Origin: Amanita rubescens
Lineage: Eukaryota > Basidiomycota > Agaricomycetes > Agaricales > Amanitaceae
Reading direction: 5' to 3'
NCBI GenBank assembly: GCA_015039365.1
Contig: WION01000020.1
Coordinates: 186,001 to 250,000 of the forward strand
Length of the DNA stretch: 64,000 nt
The position numbers and the translations under genes were made by a program. Below, in pieces: positions 53,699 through 64,000 of the stretch (positions are counted from its first letter, which is position 1; the number at the start of each line of letters is the position of its first letter). The notes under the pieces were generated by a model. That model was given only the letters and a program-made list of their open reading frames with translations, had not been told where the DNA came from and made no database searches.

Positions 53699-56099
53699 AT
53701 GGGTCGCGCTCCACGCAATAAACGAGGACCGCGAACTTCGAAGCAAAAGCCCACACAAGATCCAGGAGATGTTCGTACCCTTGTCCCTCATGCTGCTCTA
53801 CGCTGACTTCACACATGCCCCCTGCAGAATACTGATACCAGCGCTCGCGCTGGAGACCCGAACGAGCCGCCGCTTCAGCAACAAGGTCCTTTGGTGCAGC
53901 ATCGAACCTCGCAGCGTCAAGCTTCGCGGCGTCAAACCTCGCAGCGTCAAACCTCGCGGCATCAACCGCAGCATCAAACCGAGGTTCATACCCTTGACCC
54001 TTGTGTTGCTTTTATACTGACTTAATACATGCTCTCTGCAGAACACTGATGCCGATACCGGCGCTGGAGACCCGAGCGAGCCACCAGTTCAGCAACAGGG
54101 CCCTTTGGTGCAGCATCAAACCTCACAGCGTCGAACTTCGCGGCGTCAAACCTCGCAGCATCAAACTGAGGTTCGGATCCTTGACCCTTGCATTGCTTCT
54201 CTGCTGACTTCATCCATGCTCTCTGCAGAACACTAATGCCTGCGCTCGCACTGGAGACCCGAGCGGGCCCCCAGTTCAGCAACAGGGTCCTTTGGTGCGG
54301 CGTGAAGAAGAGGTCGCGCGTGTGGTACAGCGTCAAACTTTGCCCTGGGTTTCACCGGCGACTCCAGCTGAGGTTTGCGTTATTCCCCCGTTACATGTTT
54401 ATTACTGACTTTATATATATTATCTTCAGAATGATGACATTGGCAACCGTGCTGGAGATCAGATTGAGCCGCCGCTTCAGCAACAGGGTCCTTTGGTGCA
54501 GCATGAAGAAGAGGTTACGCATCTGATACAGGGTCCAGTCTCATCTCAGCAGCGTCAAACTTCGCGTCGGGCTCCGACGGGTACCACCTCATCAGTTGGC
54601 TCACGCAGTACATCTGAGTCAAGTCACGGGTCTACTATGTTGGTATCTGCCGAAGAATGGAGGAGAGTTCAAAGTAAGCACCCCCCACTTAAACACAGTA
54701 ATAAAACTAAGTATTTGACAGTGCAGCTTGATCGGCTTAGCATTGCTGTGACCGCACCTCGCAACCCACGCCGTGATGCAAACTTAATTCCTCGACCTCA
54801 ACAACGAACAAACCTTCGCAATGCAATGAGGCTCGCGAACAATGGTGCGCTCTATAGAGCTATTCGCGTAAGCTCAGAGATAATTCTTGGAGTAAACACA
54901 CATAACTCACATGCACTCAGCAAACCGTTCGGCGCCTTTTGATCACGTCCAACATTGATTTCAGTAAAGCTTGGTACCAACAAGACAAGGAGACTATCGG
55001 TATGGTTATGCGAGTTGTAAGTTATTGCCTCTTAATCATTTGCCTATTACTGAATAATTCCGCGCAGGCTCGTGAACGACACATATATCTCCAAGATTTC
55101 GTGCACAATTGGGCAATTGAAGACATGATCAAGGCAATGCTCAAGAATAGGAGATCATACATGCGTCGCCAAGGCTTCTTCGAGCTCGAAGATAGCCGTA
55201 TTAGCGGCGGTGATGGTGATTTGATGGATATTGATAACTCAGGCATGGATGCGGATGGGGATGGGAATGGATATGAAGGTGACGGAGGTGATGAGGAAAA
55301 TTCCAGTTACGGTGATGCAATGGAAGGTATACACTACGTCTAATACAATATTCCTATTCCTTTTAGTATTTACACTTTCTATAATTGATAGCGGAAATTT
55401 AATGAGATATAGTTGGTATTTTCCCCTCGAGAAAGAGTTGAAAAAAATGGCCTTTACCGTGTATGAGAATAGATGACATGGACTAGGAATTTCCGACTGG
55501 AAGATAAGAAAAGTCCTGACATCATATAATAAAGATACTTGGTATTAAAGACTGTAATTTAGCACACGAAAAGGAGTCCTTTACAATGTTATGAGTAAGA
55601 GAAAATGGCCGATTAAGTACGAAAACTAGGGGTTGAGGTGTCTCAAAATTCGAAGGAATTTGATCGCCAGATTCGGCCTCTTGTTTCATGAATTTCCGCA
55701 CCTCAAAGGTACAGGAATACTAACATATGTCAAATTATTTAATACGCCCACTTGTGTGTTTTGCACCGAATTTGTATGCTAAGTTTCATGCAAAATACGC
55801 TGGCATTTTACGCCTTCTATATACGATTATTATAGGTATGAAATTCCCCCTTCGCACGGTGCTCAGTGTCTTCTTCACCCGTCACCGCATCGCCTTCTGC
55901 GTCTACCTCTCAGGTCCAAATAACTTCTCATGAGTCATCAGCTCAAACAACTCAGACCATTACGACTCCGTCTGCCAAGGCGAAATTGCGTAAAACTGAG
56001 ACGAAAATCCGGTCTGGGAAAGGAAAAGAAAAAGCGACCGCCGAGTCAAGCGATAAGGATTGGAAGGACTCAAAGGATGTCGCCATGACGGAAAACTGA
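53699..56099 (+). CDS. Unknown nuclear-type protein with tandemly duplicated exons
   Basis: The ATG at 53699 opens MGRAPRNKRGPRTSKQKPTQ, ending in phase 0 before GTTCGT. Four homologous phase-0 exons follow (near 53826, 54041, 54228 and 54430). Each starts NTD/NTN/NDD, has GDPxEPPxQQQGPLVQH and ends in E before GT. The fourth runs on into SSVGSRSTSESSHGSTMLVS, AEEWRRVQSKHPPLKHSNKT and RRDANLIPRPQQRTNLRNAM. Next exons give NIDFSKAWYQQDKETIGMVM and ARERHIYLQDFVHNWAIEDM with MLKNRRSYMRRQGFFELED, then an acidic stretch. A last exon, rich in Ser and Lys (KLRKTETKIRSGKGKEKA), stops at 56099. No family was recognised. Basic and acidic low-complexity ends suggest a nuclear protein. The intron near 55330-55890 is long and may hide further exons. 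Confidence 0.6.
53820..54535 (+). repeat. Four tandem exon-intron units of 187-214 bp
   Basis: CCTTTGGTG with its flanks recurs at 53888, 54102, 54289 and 54490, giving periods of 214, 187 and 201 bp. Each unit contains one exon plus the following intron (TTGACCCTTG...CTCTGCAG type). Confidence 0.88.
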
Positions 56100-56732
56100 A
56101 TTTAAGTCTCTCGATCTCTTTGACGAGTATAGTATCTCAAATGTTTGATTTCATTTCACTCCTTATGTGCGGGACCTGCAGCACTCAGGCTGGCGGAGCC
56201 CTCTACATTTATTGGTTATAAAAACCGTGAAAAAAGCACGGGGGAAAAGAAATGTGGTCGAAAACAACTTGTCACAGTGTGAGGATAGTAATGAGGCAAA
56301 TTGCGTGGGAAAACTTAGATCAGCCGTACAGCTTTACAACAATCCTCCTTCTACGCCGTCATCATGCATCCGTTCTTGGCGACCAGTCACAAACATGCTT
56401 TATCAACTCATTCCGATGACGACGATAGGAGCAAGAATACAAGGGATACGAGTGGTCCTTCGAGCTTCAACACAGAGTCTGATCCAAATGCAGTGAATGC
56501 AGACAGCAATCATGGGGCTAAAGAAACCATGACTAGGTACGAAGGGTCTATCAGCAGCTATCCACAGATCATCTTAGGTACTGCATCTTCTCAGGCAACC
56601 TTCTCCAGCAGGTATTCCAGGAAATCATAGTCCAAATACTAATAGGTGTGTGCCATCAGGTGTAACTGTGTTATGATTGCTCTTTGTCTTTATGAAACAC
56701 ACTCCCACAGGACCACAAGTAACCAAAATCAC
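56100..56732. other. Intergenic, upstream of the intact NLR-like gene
   Basis: No supported gene. It is AT-rich toward 56700 and probably holds the promoter of the NLR-like gene. Short plus-strand frames show no domain. Confidence 0.4.
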
Positions 56733-59700
56733 ATGATAAGGGATAACCAACTGAGCTTTCCAGCTTTGGGTAGCTCAGGTGGCAATTTCTTCACTGGGGC
56801 TCAGAATGTTTTTGTCACAGGTAGCCAGTTCCTTGGAGTCCATGGAAATTATGTATGTAACTGTGGGCTAGTGTGGTGATGTCAATGATCATGATAACTC
56901 TTAGCAAACATTCCATCACTCAGTTGTTTCTCCTGATATCCTACCACCCTTGCCTCCTCTGAGGCATTCTAGTACCATGTTTACAGGTCGTGGTATATAC
57001 TTAGAGAGCCTAAAGGATTATTTTGGGTCTAGTGCCATAGGACAAAGGAAGTCATTTCTTTTGCATGGTATGGGAGGTATTGGAAAGACTCAAATTTGCT
57101 TCAAATTCATTGAAGAACATGAAACACTGTGAGTGCTACTAGACACTTTACATGGTTACATAAGAGGATTGAGTAAAGTCTTTCATAGATTTTCTGACAT
57201 ATTTTGGATTGATGCTTCTTCAGAGAGTATGATTGATCTCAGACTCAAGCAGATTGCTCAGGCAAATAGTGGCACTGCTGAAGCTGCCTCTTCAGCTGGA
57301 TCTGCTCTCAAGTGGATTTCTAAAAAGTTGAATTGGTTGATGATATATGATAATGCAGATGGTGGATACAAAGTGGTAGAAAAGTTCCTTCCTCCTGGAA
57401 ATGGAGGAAATATCTTGATAACAAGCAGGAATTTGGAACTGATGAGAAGCACAGAGAATTCAATGGAGGTTGTTGAAATGGGAGAAGAAGAGGCATTATC
57501 TCTGTTATCCAAATCAGCGAAGCTAAATTATGCATCAGAAAATATCCAAACCATGGCCAAACAGCTTGTTTCAATGCTGGGAGGTATTCCACTTGCAATT
57601 GACCAAGCTGGGGCATATATGCTAACTTGTAAATGCCCCCTTGATGATTATCTGGAATTATATGCCAAGAATCATAATCAATTAATGTCTAATCCTTTAT
57701 TTGAAGGAGCATCTGATTATGGATCCTGCACCTATGGAACTTGGGAAATCTCAATGAAAGAGATTGAAGCAAGAGCTGCACAAAAAAGCAATCCTAAAGC
57801 TATAGCAGCTGAGAGTGCTATTACTCTATATCAGATAATTGCATTTTTACATCATGAGAATATACCAGAAGAGTTGTTCAAAAATGCTGCAGAGAACTAT
57901 AAGAAGAGAAACATTGATAAAGAAAAGGAATCTGGTCTCCCTCTTTCAATAACAATGTTAAATCCTAAGGTCTTGTTCTTGGATGAAAAGGGGGAATGGA
58001 ATAAAATGCAATTTCAATTAGGAATTCAAGTGCTGCTGTCATTTTCCCTCATTAAGAGAAGTGGAGACCTTTATTCAGTGCATCCTTTAGTGCATGCTTG
58101 GAGCAGGAATAGAGTTCCAAAGATGGAAATTGCCCAGCAGTTTCTTATGACAAAGGCATTTCTGGGTTGTTCCATGGAGTTGGACTATAAGATTGACAAT
58201 TATGAATATTGTGCATTGCTTGCTCCACACATAAGAACAATCAATAATCAAGCAGTACTGCTGAATCTAAACAACTCTTATTATGATGATGAATGTGATC
58301 GATTTTCACTTGTATTCCATCAGATTGGGAGTTGGAATGAACTGGAAAAGCTAAGGATGTGGATGCTGGAAAGAAGGAAAGGAAATTTTGGACCAAAACA
58401 TCCATTTGTTCTGAATAGCATGGCTCATCTAGCATCCACGTACAGGAACCAGGGGAGGTGGGATGAGGCAGAGAAGCTGGATGTAGAAGTCATGGAGGCA
58501 AGCAAAGAAAAGCTTGGATCACAGCACCCACACACTCTTACCAGCATGGGTAATCTAGCATCCACGTACAGGAACCAGGGGAGGTGGGATGAGGCAGAGA
58601 AGCTGGAGGTAGAAGTCATGGAGGCAAGGAAAGAAAAGCTTGGATCACAGCACCCAGACACTCTTATCAGCATGGCTCATCTAGCATCCACATACAGGAA
58701 GCAGGGGAGGTGGGATGAGGCAGAGAAGCTTTTTGTAGAAGTCATGGAGGCAAGCAAAGAAAAGCTTGGATCACAGCACCCAGACACTCTTACCAGCATG
58801 GGTAATCTAGCATGCACATACGGGAACCAGGGGAGGTGGGATGAGGCAGAGGAGCTTTTTGTAGAAGTCATGGAGGCAAGCAAAGAAAAGCTTGGATCAC
58901 AGCATCCACACGCTCTTACCAGCATGGGTAATCTAGCATCCACATACAGGAACCAGGGGAGGTGGAATGAGGCAGAGAAGCTGGAGGTAGAAGTCATGGA
59001 GGCAAGGAAAGAAAAGCTTGGATCACAGCACCCAGACACTCTTACCAGCATGGCTAATCTAGCATCCACATACAGGAAGCAGGGGAGGTGGGATGAGGCA
59101 GAGAAGCTGGATGTAGAAGTCATGGAGGTAAGCAAAGAAAAGCTTGGATCACAGCACCCACACACTCTTGCCAGCATGGCTAATCTAGCATCCACATACA
59201 GGAAGCAGGGGAGGTGGGATGAGGCAGAGAAGCTGGATGTAGGAGTCATGGAGGCAAGCAAAGAAAAGCTTGGATCACAGCACCCACACACTCTTGCCAC
59301 CATGGGTAATCTAGCATCCACATACAGGAACCAGGGGAGGTGGGATGAGGCAGAGGAGCTTTTTGTAGAAGTCATGGAGGCAAGGAAAGAAAAGCTTGGA
59401 TCACAGCACCCAGACACTCTTACCAGCATGGCTAATCTAGCATCCACATACAGGAACCAGGGGAGGTGGGATGAGGCAGAGAAGCTTTTTGTAGAAGTCA
59501 TGGAGGCAAGCAAAGAAATGCTTGGATCACAGCACCCAGACACTCTTACCAGCATGGCTAATCTAGCATCCACATACAGGAACCAGGGGAGGTGGGATGA
59601 GGCAGAGAAGCTGGATGTAGAAGTCATGGAGGCAAGGAAAGAAAAGCTTGGATCACAGCACCCAGACACTCTTACCAGCATGGGTAATCTAGCATCCACA

Positions 59701-60315
59701 TACTGGAACCAGGGGAGGTGGGATGAGGCAGAGAAGCTTTTTGTAGAAGTCATGGAGGCAAGGAAAGAAAAGCTTGGATCACAGCACCCACACACTCTTA
59801 CCAGCATGGCTAATCTAGCATCCACATACAGGAACCAGGGGAGGTGGGATGAGGCAGAGAAGCTGGAGGTAGAAGTCATGGAGGCAAGCAAAGAAATGCT
59901 TGGATCACAGCACCCACACACTCTTACCAGCATGGGTAATCTAGCATCCACATACTGGAACCAGGGGAGGTGGGATGAGGCAGAGAAGCTGGATGTAGAA
60001 GTCATGGAGGCAAGCAAAGAAATGCTTGGATCACAGCACCCACACACTCTTACCAGCATGGCTAATCTAGCATCCACATACAGGAACCAGGGGAGGTGGG
60101 ATGAGGCAGAGAAGCTTTTTGTAGAAGTCATGGAGGCAAGCAAAGAAATGCTTGGATCACAGCACCCACACACTCTTACCAGCATGGGTAATCTAGCATC
60201 CACATACTGGAACCAGGGGAGGTGGGATGAGGCAGAGAAGCTTTTTGTAGAAGTCATGGAGGCAAGCAAAGAAATGCTTGGATCACAGCACCCAGAAGGT
60301 CCCAAGCTACCATGA
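56733..60315 (+). CDS. NLR-like receptor: NB-ARC ATPase with 15 TPR units (intact, 1,156 aa)
   Basis: Exons 56733-56856, 56924-57128 and 57174-60315 sum to an exact frame. The N-terminus has SSGGNFFTGAQNVFVTGSQF and VHGNY, a segment often preceding NACHT/NB-ARC in Agaricomycetes. SSTMFTGRGIYLESLKDYF leads into the P-loop HGMGGIGKTQ (about 57060). NB-ARC continues with IFWIDASSESM, LNWLMIYDNADGG (Walker B), NILITSRNLEL and GGIPLAIDQAGAYM, then a winged-helix-like part. From about residue 535, fifteen 42-residue TPR units of kinesin-light-chain type (NLASTYRNQGRWDEAEKLxV) run to EGPKLP. The expected role is cytosolic ligand sensing with nucleotide-driven oligomerisation, as in fungal self/non-self recognition. 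Its decayed paralogue lies inverted at 11765-14616. Confidence 0.92.
58425..60300 (+). repeat. 126-bp coding minisatellite (15 TPR units)
   Basis: Fifteen in-frame units of 126 bp share cores such as GGGATGAGGCAGAGAAGCT and CTTGGATCACAGCACCCA. Differences cluster at a few codons (KL[D/E/F]V, [S/R]KE[K/M], HP[H/D], M[A/G][N/H], Y[R/W/G][N/K]). Confidence 0.95.
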
Positions 60316-60960
60316 CTCATGAGTGGAGACTTGTATGAAATGTGCTGTGGTAAAACAACTAGACAGTTTGAATATGTGAGTTTTTGACTCGACCCTATGG
60401 TATGAGAGAAGCCTTATTACTACATTCCTTGAACACCTCATGGTAAGATTCTGCTGCTGTTGGTGTGTGTTGTCATTGAGAGCCTGACGAGCGCATTGAG
60501 GTTCAGAACACAATTGAGTTCAGAAATTAATTGTTATTCATGCACATCACTGCCGTTGACTCATGAGAGGATATCCTTTTTAATGGCATATGGTATGGAT
60601 TGCTAATAAGGTATGTTATGTTGGTGACACGATTTCAGAACCACAGATATCTCTTCCCGAAAATTCTGCAGCCAGCATCCGTTCTCCAAGAATAGATGAA
60701 CCTCGGTCTACAGACATCAAAGTTCCCAATTCCCACCCTGAGAGATCCCTCTACCATGGATAAACTTCAGCGTGGTGCTATTAGCATTATGGTGATGACA
60801 AAACGGGTGACAGCTGCAAAAGACTCTGATCTGGAAATGATGGTGAAATTGAAGGCAGCTTGTGAGCAAGCAGAAGGCTAGGAGAAGGATTTTGACCAAA
60901 TGTCATTTAGGGAAATGTCTTCGGGAGGCCAGATGATCTGAAGACAAATTAGTTCTTTTC
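60316..60960. other. Intergenic, 3' of both neighbouring genes
   Basis: It lies between convergent genes. One short plus-strand frame (60696-60881) has no recognisable domain. No supported gene. Confidence 0.45.
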
Positions 60961-62226
60961 TCATTGTGCGATAACTATCAAACATACCTCACTTTCATTG
61001 ATCGTGATTTGTGTCTTGGGCAATGCGGGAATGAAAAGCTTGCGTGCAAATCTTTCAAACTGGTCGTATATCGCTCGGGCCTGATCGCTTCGAGGTTCGA
61101 GCTTGACGAGAAAACTAGCTCTTGGCAATTCAATTCTTCTCAACACCTCGACCAACTTGGACCAGTGCTCCGCTAGACCGAGATTATCCAACTGAGACTT
61201 TTCGCAAATCATAATGTACACCAATAGCATTTCCAAATGATAACTCTGCTGCGGAAGCTTTTCTAGCGTGCTCGCTATCCAGAATACGAGCGAGTAACGC
61301 ATAGGGAGTGCTTCCTTCTCCGAGTGCGCATAAATCTCGAGTGTGCGTAAGTTGTAAAACGGGGAGCTGGAAAGGTCAAAGCCTAGCCAGCCCGAGTCTG
61401 AGGGTGAGATGTAGCTATGGCGTGGGAGATATGGGTTTCCAAAGGGGGCAAGGATAAGAGAGAGGGTGTGCAATGGTGACGACTCCGGCGGAGTGGTCAC
61501 GGTCTCCTTGAACATTCGGAGAGTGTTCGACCATAAACAGCCAGGTCTGACGAAGACACGGACGGCGGTGACATAGGAAAGGTTGAATATGGGCGAGGAC
61601 CTCGCGAGGAGAGGAGCCGTGGACGAGTCCATAAAGTCGAGTGATGTAATCTGCGCTGGGCGAGCGGGAACTTTGAGAGGGGTATCTCCTGGAAGGACGT
61701 GACGAATGGATACTAGGCAACTGTAAAGGTTGAGAGTGCGAAGGCTGGAAGAGAAATAGGCAAAGTAAGTGAAGTGGAAGGCAACGTTAGAGCGCAGGGT
61801 GATGGTAGTGACTGAGGAGCAGGAGAGGAGAGCAAGCATGACACGACGTTTGAGCAATGGGAGGAAGTTCCAGTTCATTCTAACGAGGCTAACAGAGCGC
61901 AGTGGACCTGCACCGTGGTATCTGTCGTCGTTGTCCGGAGAGCCACAAAACATGGTGAGGAGAGGTTGTAGATTGTCGCTCACGGTAGCGTCGGCGTGTA
62001 TTTCGATGTTGGTTACGAAAGAGATGAGTTCCGGAAATTCGGTTAGCAAGTTGAGGAGACGGGTGGGCGCGGCAAGGAAGGAGAGACGAATCCTCCGAAA
62101 GAGCAGCGGGCGTGCTAGGGGGCGCAGTAGTCGGGCAGCACGCGCGCACGCAGCAAGTGAGTCTGCATCTTCTGCAAGACTTTGCATGATTTGATCGACT
62201 ATTTCAACAGGAAGCTTCGCGGTCAT
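60961..62226 (-). CDS. F-box-type protein, 421 aa, single exon
   Basis: The start MTAKLPVEIVDQIMQSLAED is at 62226. LPxEIVDxIxxxLxxD followed by SLAACARAARLLRPLARPLL and FRRIRL is the usual opening of basidiomycete F-box proteins (substrate receptors of SCF ubiquitin ligases). The rest is a leucine-rich, LRR-like region without crisp repeats (LRSVSLVRMNWNFLPLL, LRTLNLYSCLVSIRHVL, LHTLSLILAPFGNPYL, LRTLEIYAHSEKEALPM). The stop is at 60961. A fragment of a paralogue sits at 23815-24060. The F-box itself is diverged, so the label rests on the overall pattern. Confidence 0.75.
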   Translation of the reverse strand: MTAKLPVEIVDQIMQSLAEDADSLAACARAARLLRPLARPLLFRRIRLSFLAAPTRLLNLLTEFPELISFVTNIEIHADATVSDNLQPLLTMFCGSPDNDDRYHGAGPLRSVSLVRMNWNFLPLLKRRVMLALLSCSSVTTITLRSNVAFHFTYFAYFSSSLRTLNLYSCLVSIRHVLPGDTPLKVPARPAQITSLDFMDSSTAPLLARSSPIFNLSYVTAVRVFVRPGCLWSNTLRMFKETVTTPPESSPLHTLSLILAPFGNPYLPRHSYISPSDSGWLGFDLSSSPFYNLRTLEIYAHSEKEALPMRYSLVFWIASTLEKLPQQSYHLEMLLVYIMICEKSQLDNLGLAEHWSKLVEVLRRIELPRASFLVKLEPRSDQARAIYDQFERFARKLFIPALPKTQITINESEVCLIVIAQ

Positions 62227-62930
62227 TCAGAGTCGCTGGGTATGAAGAATGGCACAGGGATGAGTCGGTTACTAATGCAAATGGGATTTTTGATAAAGGA
62301 CTTGGTTAATTGTTGAATAACCGCAGTGATACGTGTCGAGAGTCCATTGTAGTTTCTGCGACTGCAGCTGAACGTTCAAACAACAACAGCTCAAAACCTC
62401 AACCCTGAATCCCTCAGATCTTGTGTGCGACCATTGACTTCAAAAAAAAAACCCACAGCAATTTTAGGCATCGAAACGCCATCGCAGGTTGATAAATTGT
62501 GCCGGTATTGGCATTTTTACCCCACCCATTAATGCGAATCCCTCATTCCTCGTTCTTCACCCGCTGACGCATCGACAGTCTACAGAGTTGCTTATCTGAC
62601 CAAAATGAACACACGTGCCACCAGATACATATCTCCCGAGCAATTCCTTGTAATATACGACTTACCCATGAGCTACACCAAATATCACTACCCTTTGGAA
62701 TCATCATATGGGAATGCACGATTGCACGCCGGTTTGCCCACCTATTTCGGCACAAATATTCCTTTCTTTAGACATTCCCTTCATCGATTCCTAAATCAGC
62801 GCTACGTCAAGAACTGGTTTTCATAGGTGCTAGAGGGAATCCTTGACGTATTTTCCCGCGGAAATGCCTCTTTTCGAGGAGCTTTTACCGCAATCCGCCG
62901 ATCTTTCTGGATATTTTTCATTTGAGCAGC
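62227..62930. other. Intergenic, F-box gene promoter side
   Basis: It contains the upstream region of the minus-strand F-box gene. A 73-codon plus-strand frame (62605-62826, MNTRATRYISPEQFLVIYDL) has no recognisable domain and is not called. Confidence 0.4.
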
Positions 62931-62931
62931 C

Positions 62932-63113
62932 ATGACGTCAAATCACCACCACGATGTCTAACTACCATCCCGTCCATCCAGCGAGCTGCAGTCGTCCAAT
63001 CCTTGGGCGCCTCCATCACCGTTGAGCCAGACCACCCCGTTCCGAAACTGGACTCCCGAGTCCCTCAGACCGGACGAATGTCTCGTCAAGCTCCACTGTA
63101 CGGGTGTGTGTCA
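62932..63113 (+). pseudogene. Alcohol dehydrogenase N-terminal stub
   Basis: The pieces read IPSIQRAAVVQSLGASITVE, then in another frame LRPDECLVKLHCTGVCQ. The second resembles the DEVLVKIxxTGVCHxDxH zinc-ligand region of medium-chain Zn-alcohol dehydrogenases. There is at least one frame change (between VPKL and PESLRPD), and the coding sequence is cut off at about 63113, where the duplicated monooxygenase segment begins. It is not functional. Confidence 0.65.
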
Positions 63114-63114
63114 A

Positions 63115-64000
63115 GTAGGTACGTTATTCTGTGGGCGGTGAGACTGTTCTTCATGCTGCCGTTTGTGGCGGGGAAATTAGCTTGGGAGCTTAGTGCGCTT
63201 GGGCGGGCTTGACCCTGGTTGGTTAAGTGATGAACGCTCCATAGTTTTTTCGATCCTAGATTAGCAGCTGTATTAGGCCCAGGTCCACCATCCTTGTACC
63301 CCAATAGAGGTCATTCTGAAAAAGAAAAAAAAACTGTTAGTTTCACTTAAAAAGATATCGGTGTAGGCAGCACACCTGTCGCTTTCTAAAACACGAAGCC
63401 CCCTGTGGACCCTCGATTTTGGGCTGCCGAAACGCTGAGGCATTTGCGGTTACGACATTGACAACTTCGTCAACAGTCTTCCCAAATTTCTTGATGCCGT
63501 TTGCCTGAACCTATGTATGCTAGAAAAGTGGGTCCGCGTACAATAGCTGGACGACAACGCGTGAAGAGTCCTTGGCCTTCAAGTGGAGTACCATGGAAGA
63601 GTGAGAGGAGGGGAGAATAGCCTGGGAAATGATAGTCGGAATCGATGCAGCTTCTCGATGCGATGAGGTACATTAACAGAGGGGGAGTATCAGATAGCGT
63701 GGAGCGAGAGACTACGGTGTTGGTAGGCAAGACCATAGCACGGTATAACTTCAACATGCTGACGTCATAACAATTTGTCAAAGACGCTTCTCTTCATCCG
63801 TCCAACTGTTTATGATGGGACTTGCTCCGTTCCGAAAAGGGACTCTTCTCTTGCAGCCGCCATGTTACCGCAGCAAACAACTGTCCTCGTTGTCGGTGCG
63901 GGTCCAACTGGATTAGCAGCTGCCACATCACTTGCTTTTCAAGGATGCAAAGACCTAGTCATCGTTGACGCTGTCGAGAGGAACATGAGGCCACTATCAT
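63115..64000 (+). repeat. Second copy of the monooxygenase intergenic segment
   Basis: From GTAGGTACGTTATTC on it repeats 21602-22486 nearly base for base: the last about 32 codons of broken monooxygenase copy 2 (ending ELSALGRA), its 3' flank, and the promoter of copy 3. It runs off the window, so its full length is unknown. Confidence 0.92.
63861..64000 (+). CDS. FAD-dependent monooxygenase, fourth copy, 5' end only
   Basis: The ATG of MLPQQTTVLVVGAGPTGLAA, with the same leader (CTTGCAGCCGCC), opens the first exon of a gene matching copy 3 (22328). It is visible as far as VERNMRPLS, where the window ends. Whether the rest is intact cannot be judged here. Confidence 0.85.

Noticed and set aside
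58677..60320. 547-codon open frame on the minus strand
   Set aside because: It is the antisense of the TPR repeat array. Because the 126-bp unit has no stop in that frame, the opening repeats with it. The plus strand has the NB-ARC context and correct splicing.
1..64000. CRISPR arrays, bacterial operons, phage
   Set aside because: The introns, tRNA intron, eukaryotic protein families and TE types show fungal nuclear DNA; no spaced short repeats of CRISPR type were seen.

Overview
The window reads as nuclear DNA of a mushroom-forming basidiomycete (Agaricomycete). The evidence is many 45-65 nt GT-AG introns, an intron-containing tRNA-Leu with a Pol III T-tract, basidiomycete-style cytochrome P450s, NB-ARC/TPR NLR-like proteins, and hAT, Tnp2/CACTA and chromodomain Ty3/gypsy elements. 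No rRNA, CRISPR array or bacterial-type operon was seen. It is an accessory, repeat-rich region in which intact genes alternate with decayed copies of the same families.

Layout. 1-10.5 kb: three same-strand cytochrome P450 paralogues (one entering from the left edge, two with apparent frameshifts), with a damaged asaB/GA4-desaturase-type hydroxylase gene on the opposite strand. 10.7 kb: tRNA-Leu(AAG). 11.8-14.6 kb: a decaying minus-strand NB-ARC/TPR gene. 16.7-23.7 kb: a tandem array of three FAD-dependent aromatic-type monooxygenases (first and third intact, second broken). The intergenic part holds an RNase H relic, and an F-box gene fragment follows the array. 25.3-35.1 kb: a kinetochore Dsn1/Mis13 gene cut in two by a hAT transposon that itself carries a second hAT; both insertions have perfect 8-bp target duplications. 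36.2-37 kb: a casein kinase 1 relic. 37.2-42.8 kb: an unknown 678-aa gene convergent with a Tnp2-type transposase gene. 45.1-53.6 kb: a young, complete chromodomain Ty3/gypsy element on the minus strand, with equal 431-bp LTRs, a 5-bp target duplication, a predicted self-priming site, a -1 frameshift heptamer at the gag stop, and an extra 736-codon third ORF. 53.7-56.1 kb: an unknown gene built partly from four tandemly duplicated phase-0 exons; the retroelement sits about 107 bp upstream of its ATG. 56.7-60.3 kb: an intact NB-ARC protein with 15 near-identical 42-residue TPR units, the inverted paralogue of the decayed gene at 12-14.6 kb. 61.0-62.2 kb: an F-box-type protein. 62.9-64 kb: an alcohol dehydrogenase stub fused to a second copy of the monooxygenase intergenic segment, running off the right edge.

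How it fits together. The P450s, the asaB-type gene and the FAD monooxygenases look like oxidative, specialised-metabolism genes multiplied by local duplication. The NLR pair shows repeat turnover typical of fungal self/non-self recognition genes. The most striking points are the split Dsn1, whose reading frame is exactly restored if both transposons and one target copy are removed on paper, and the retroelement with a Gag-like third ORF and a 12-nt self-priming match. All calls come from reading the sequence; no search, alignment or folding program was run.
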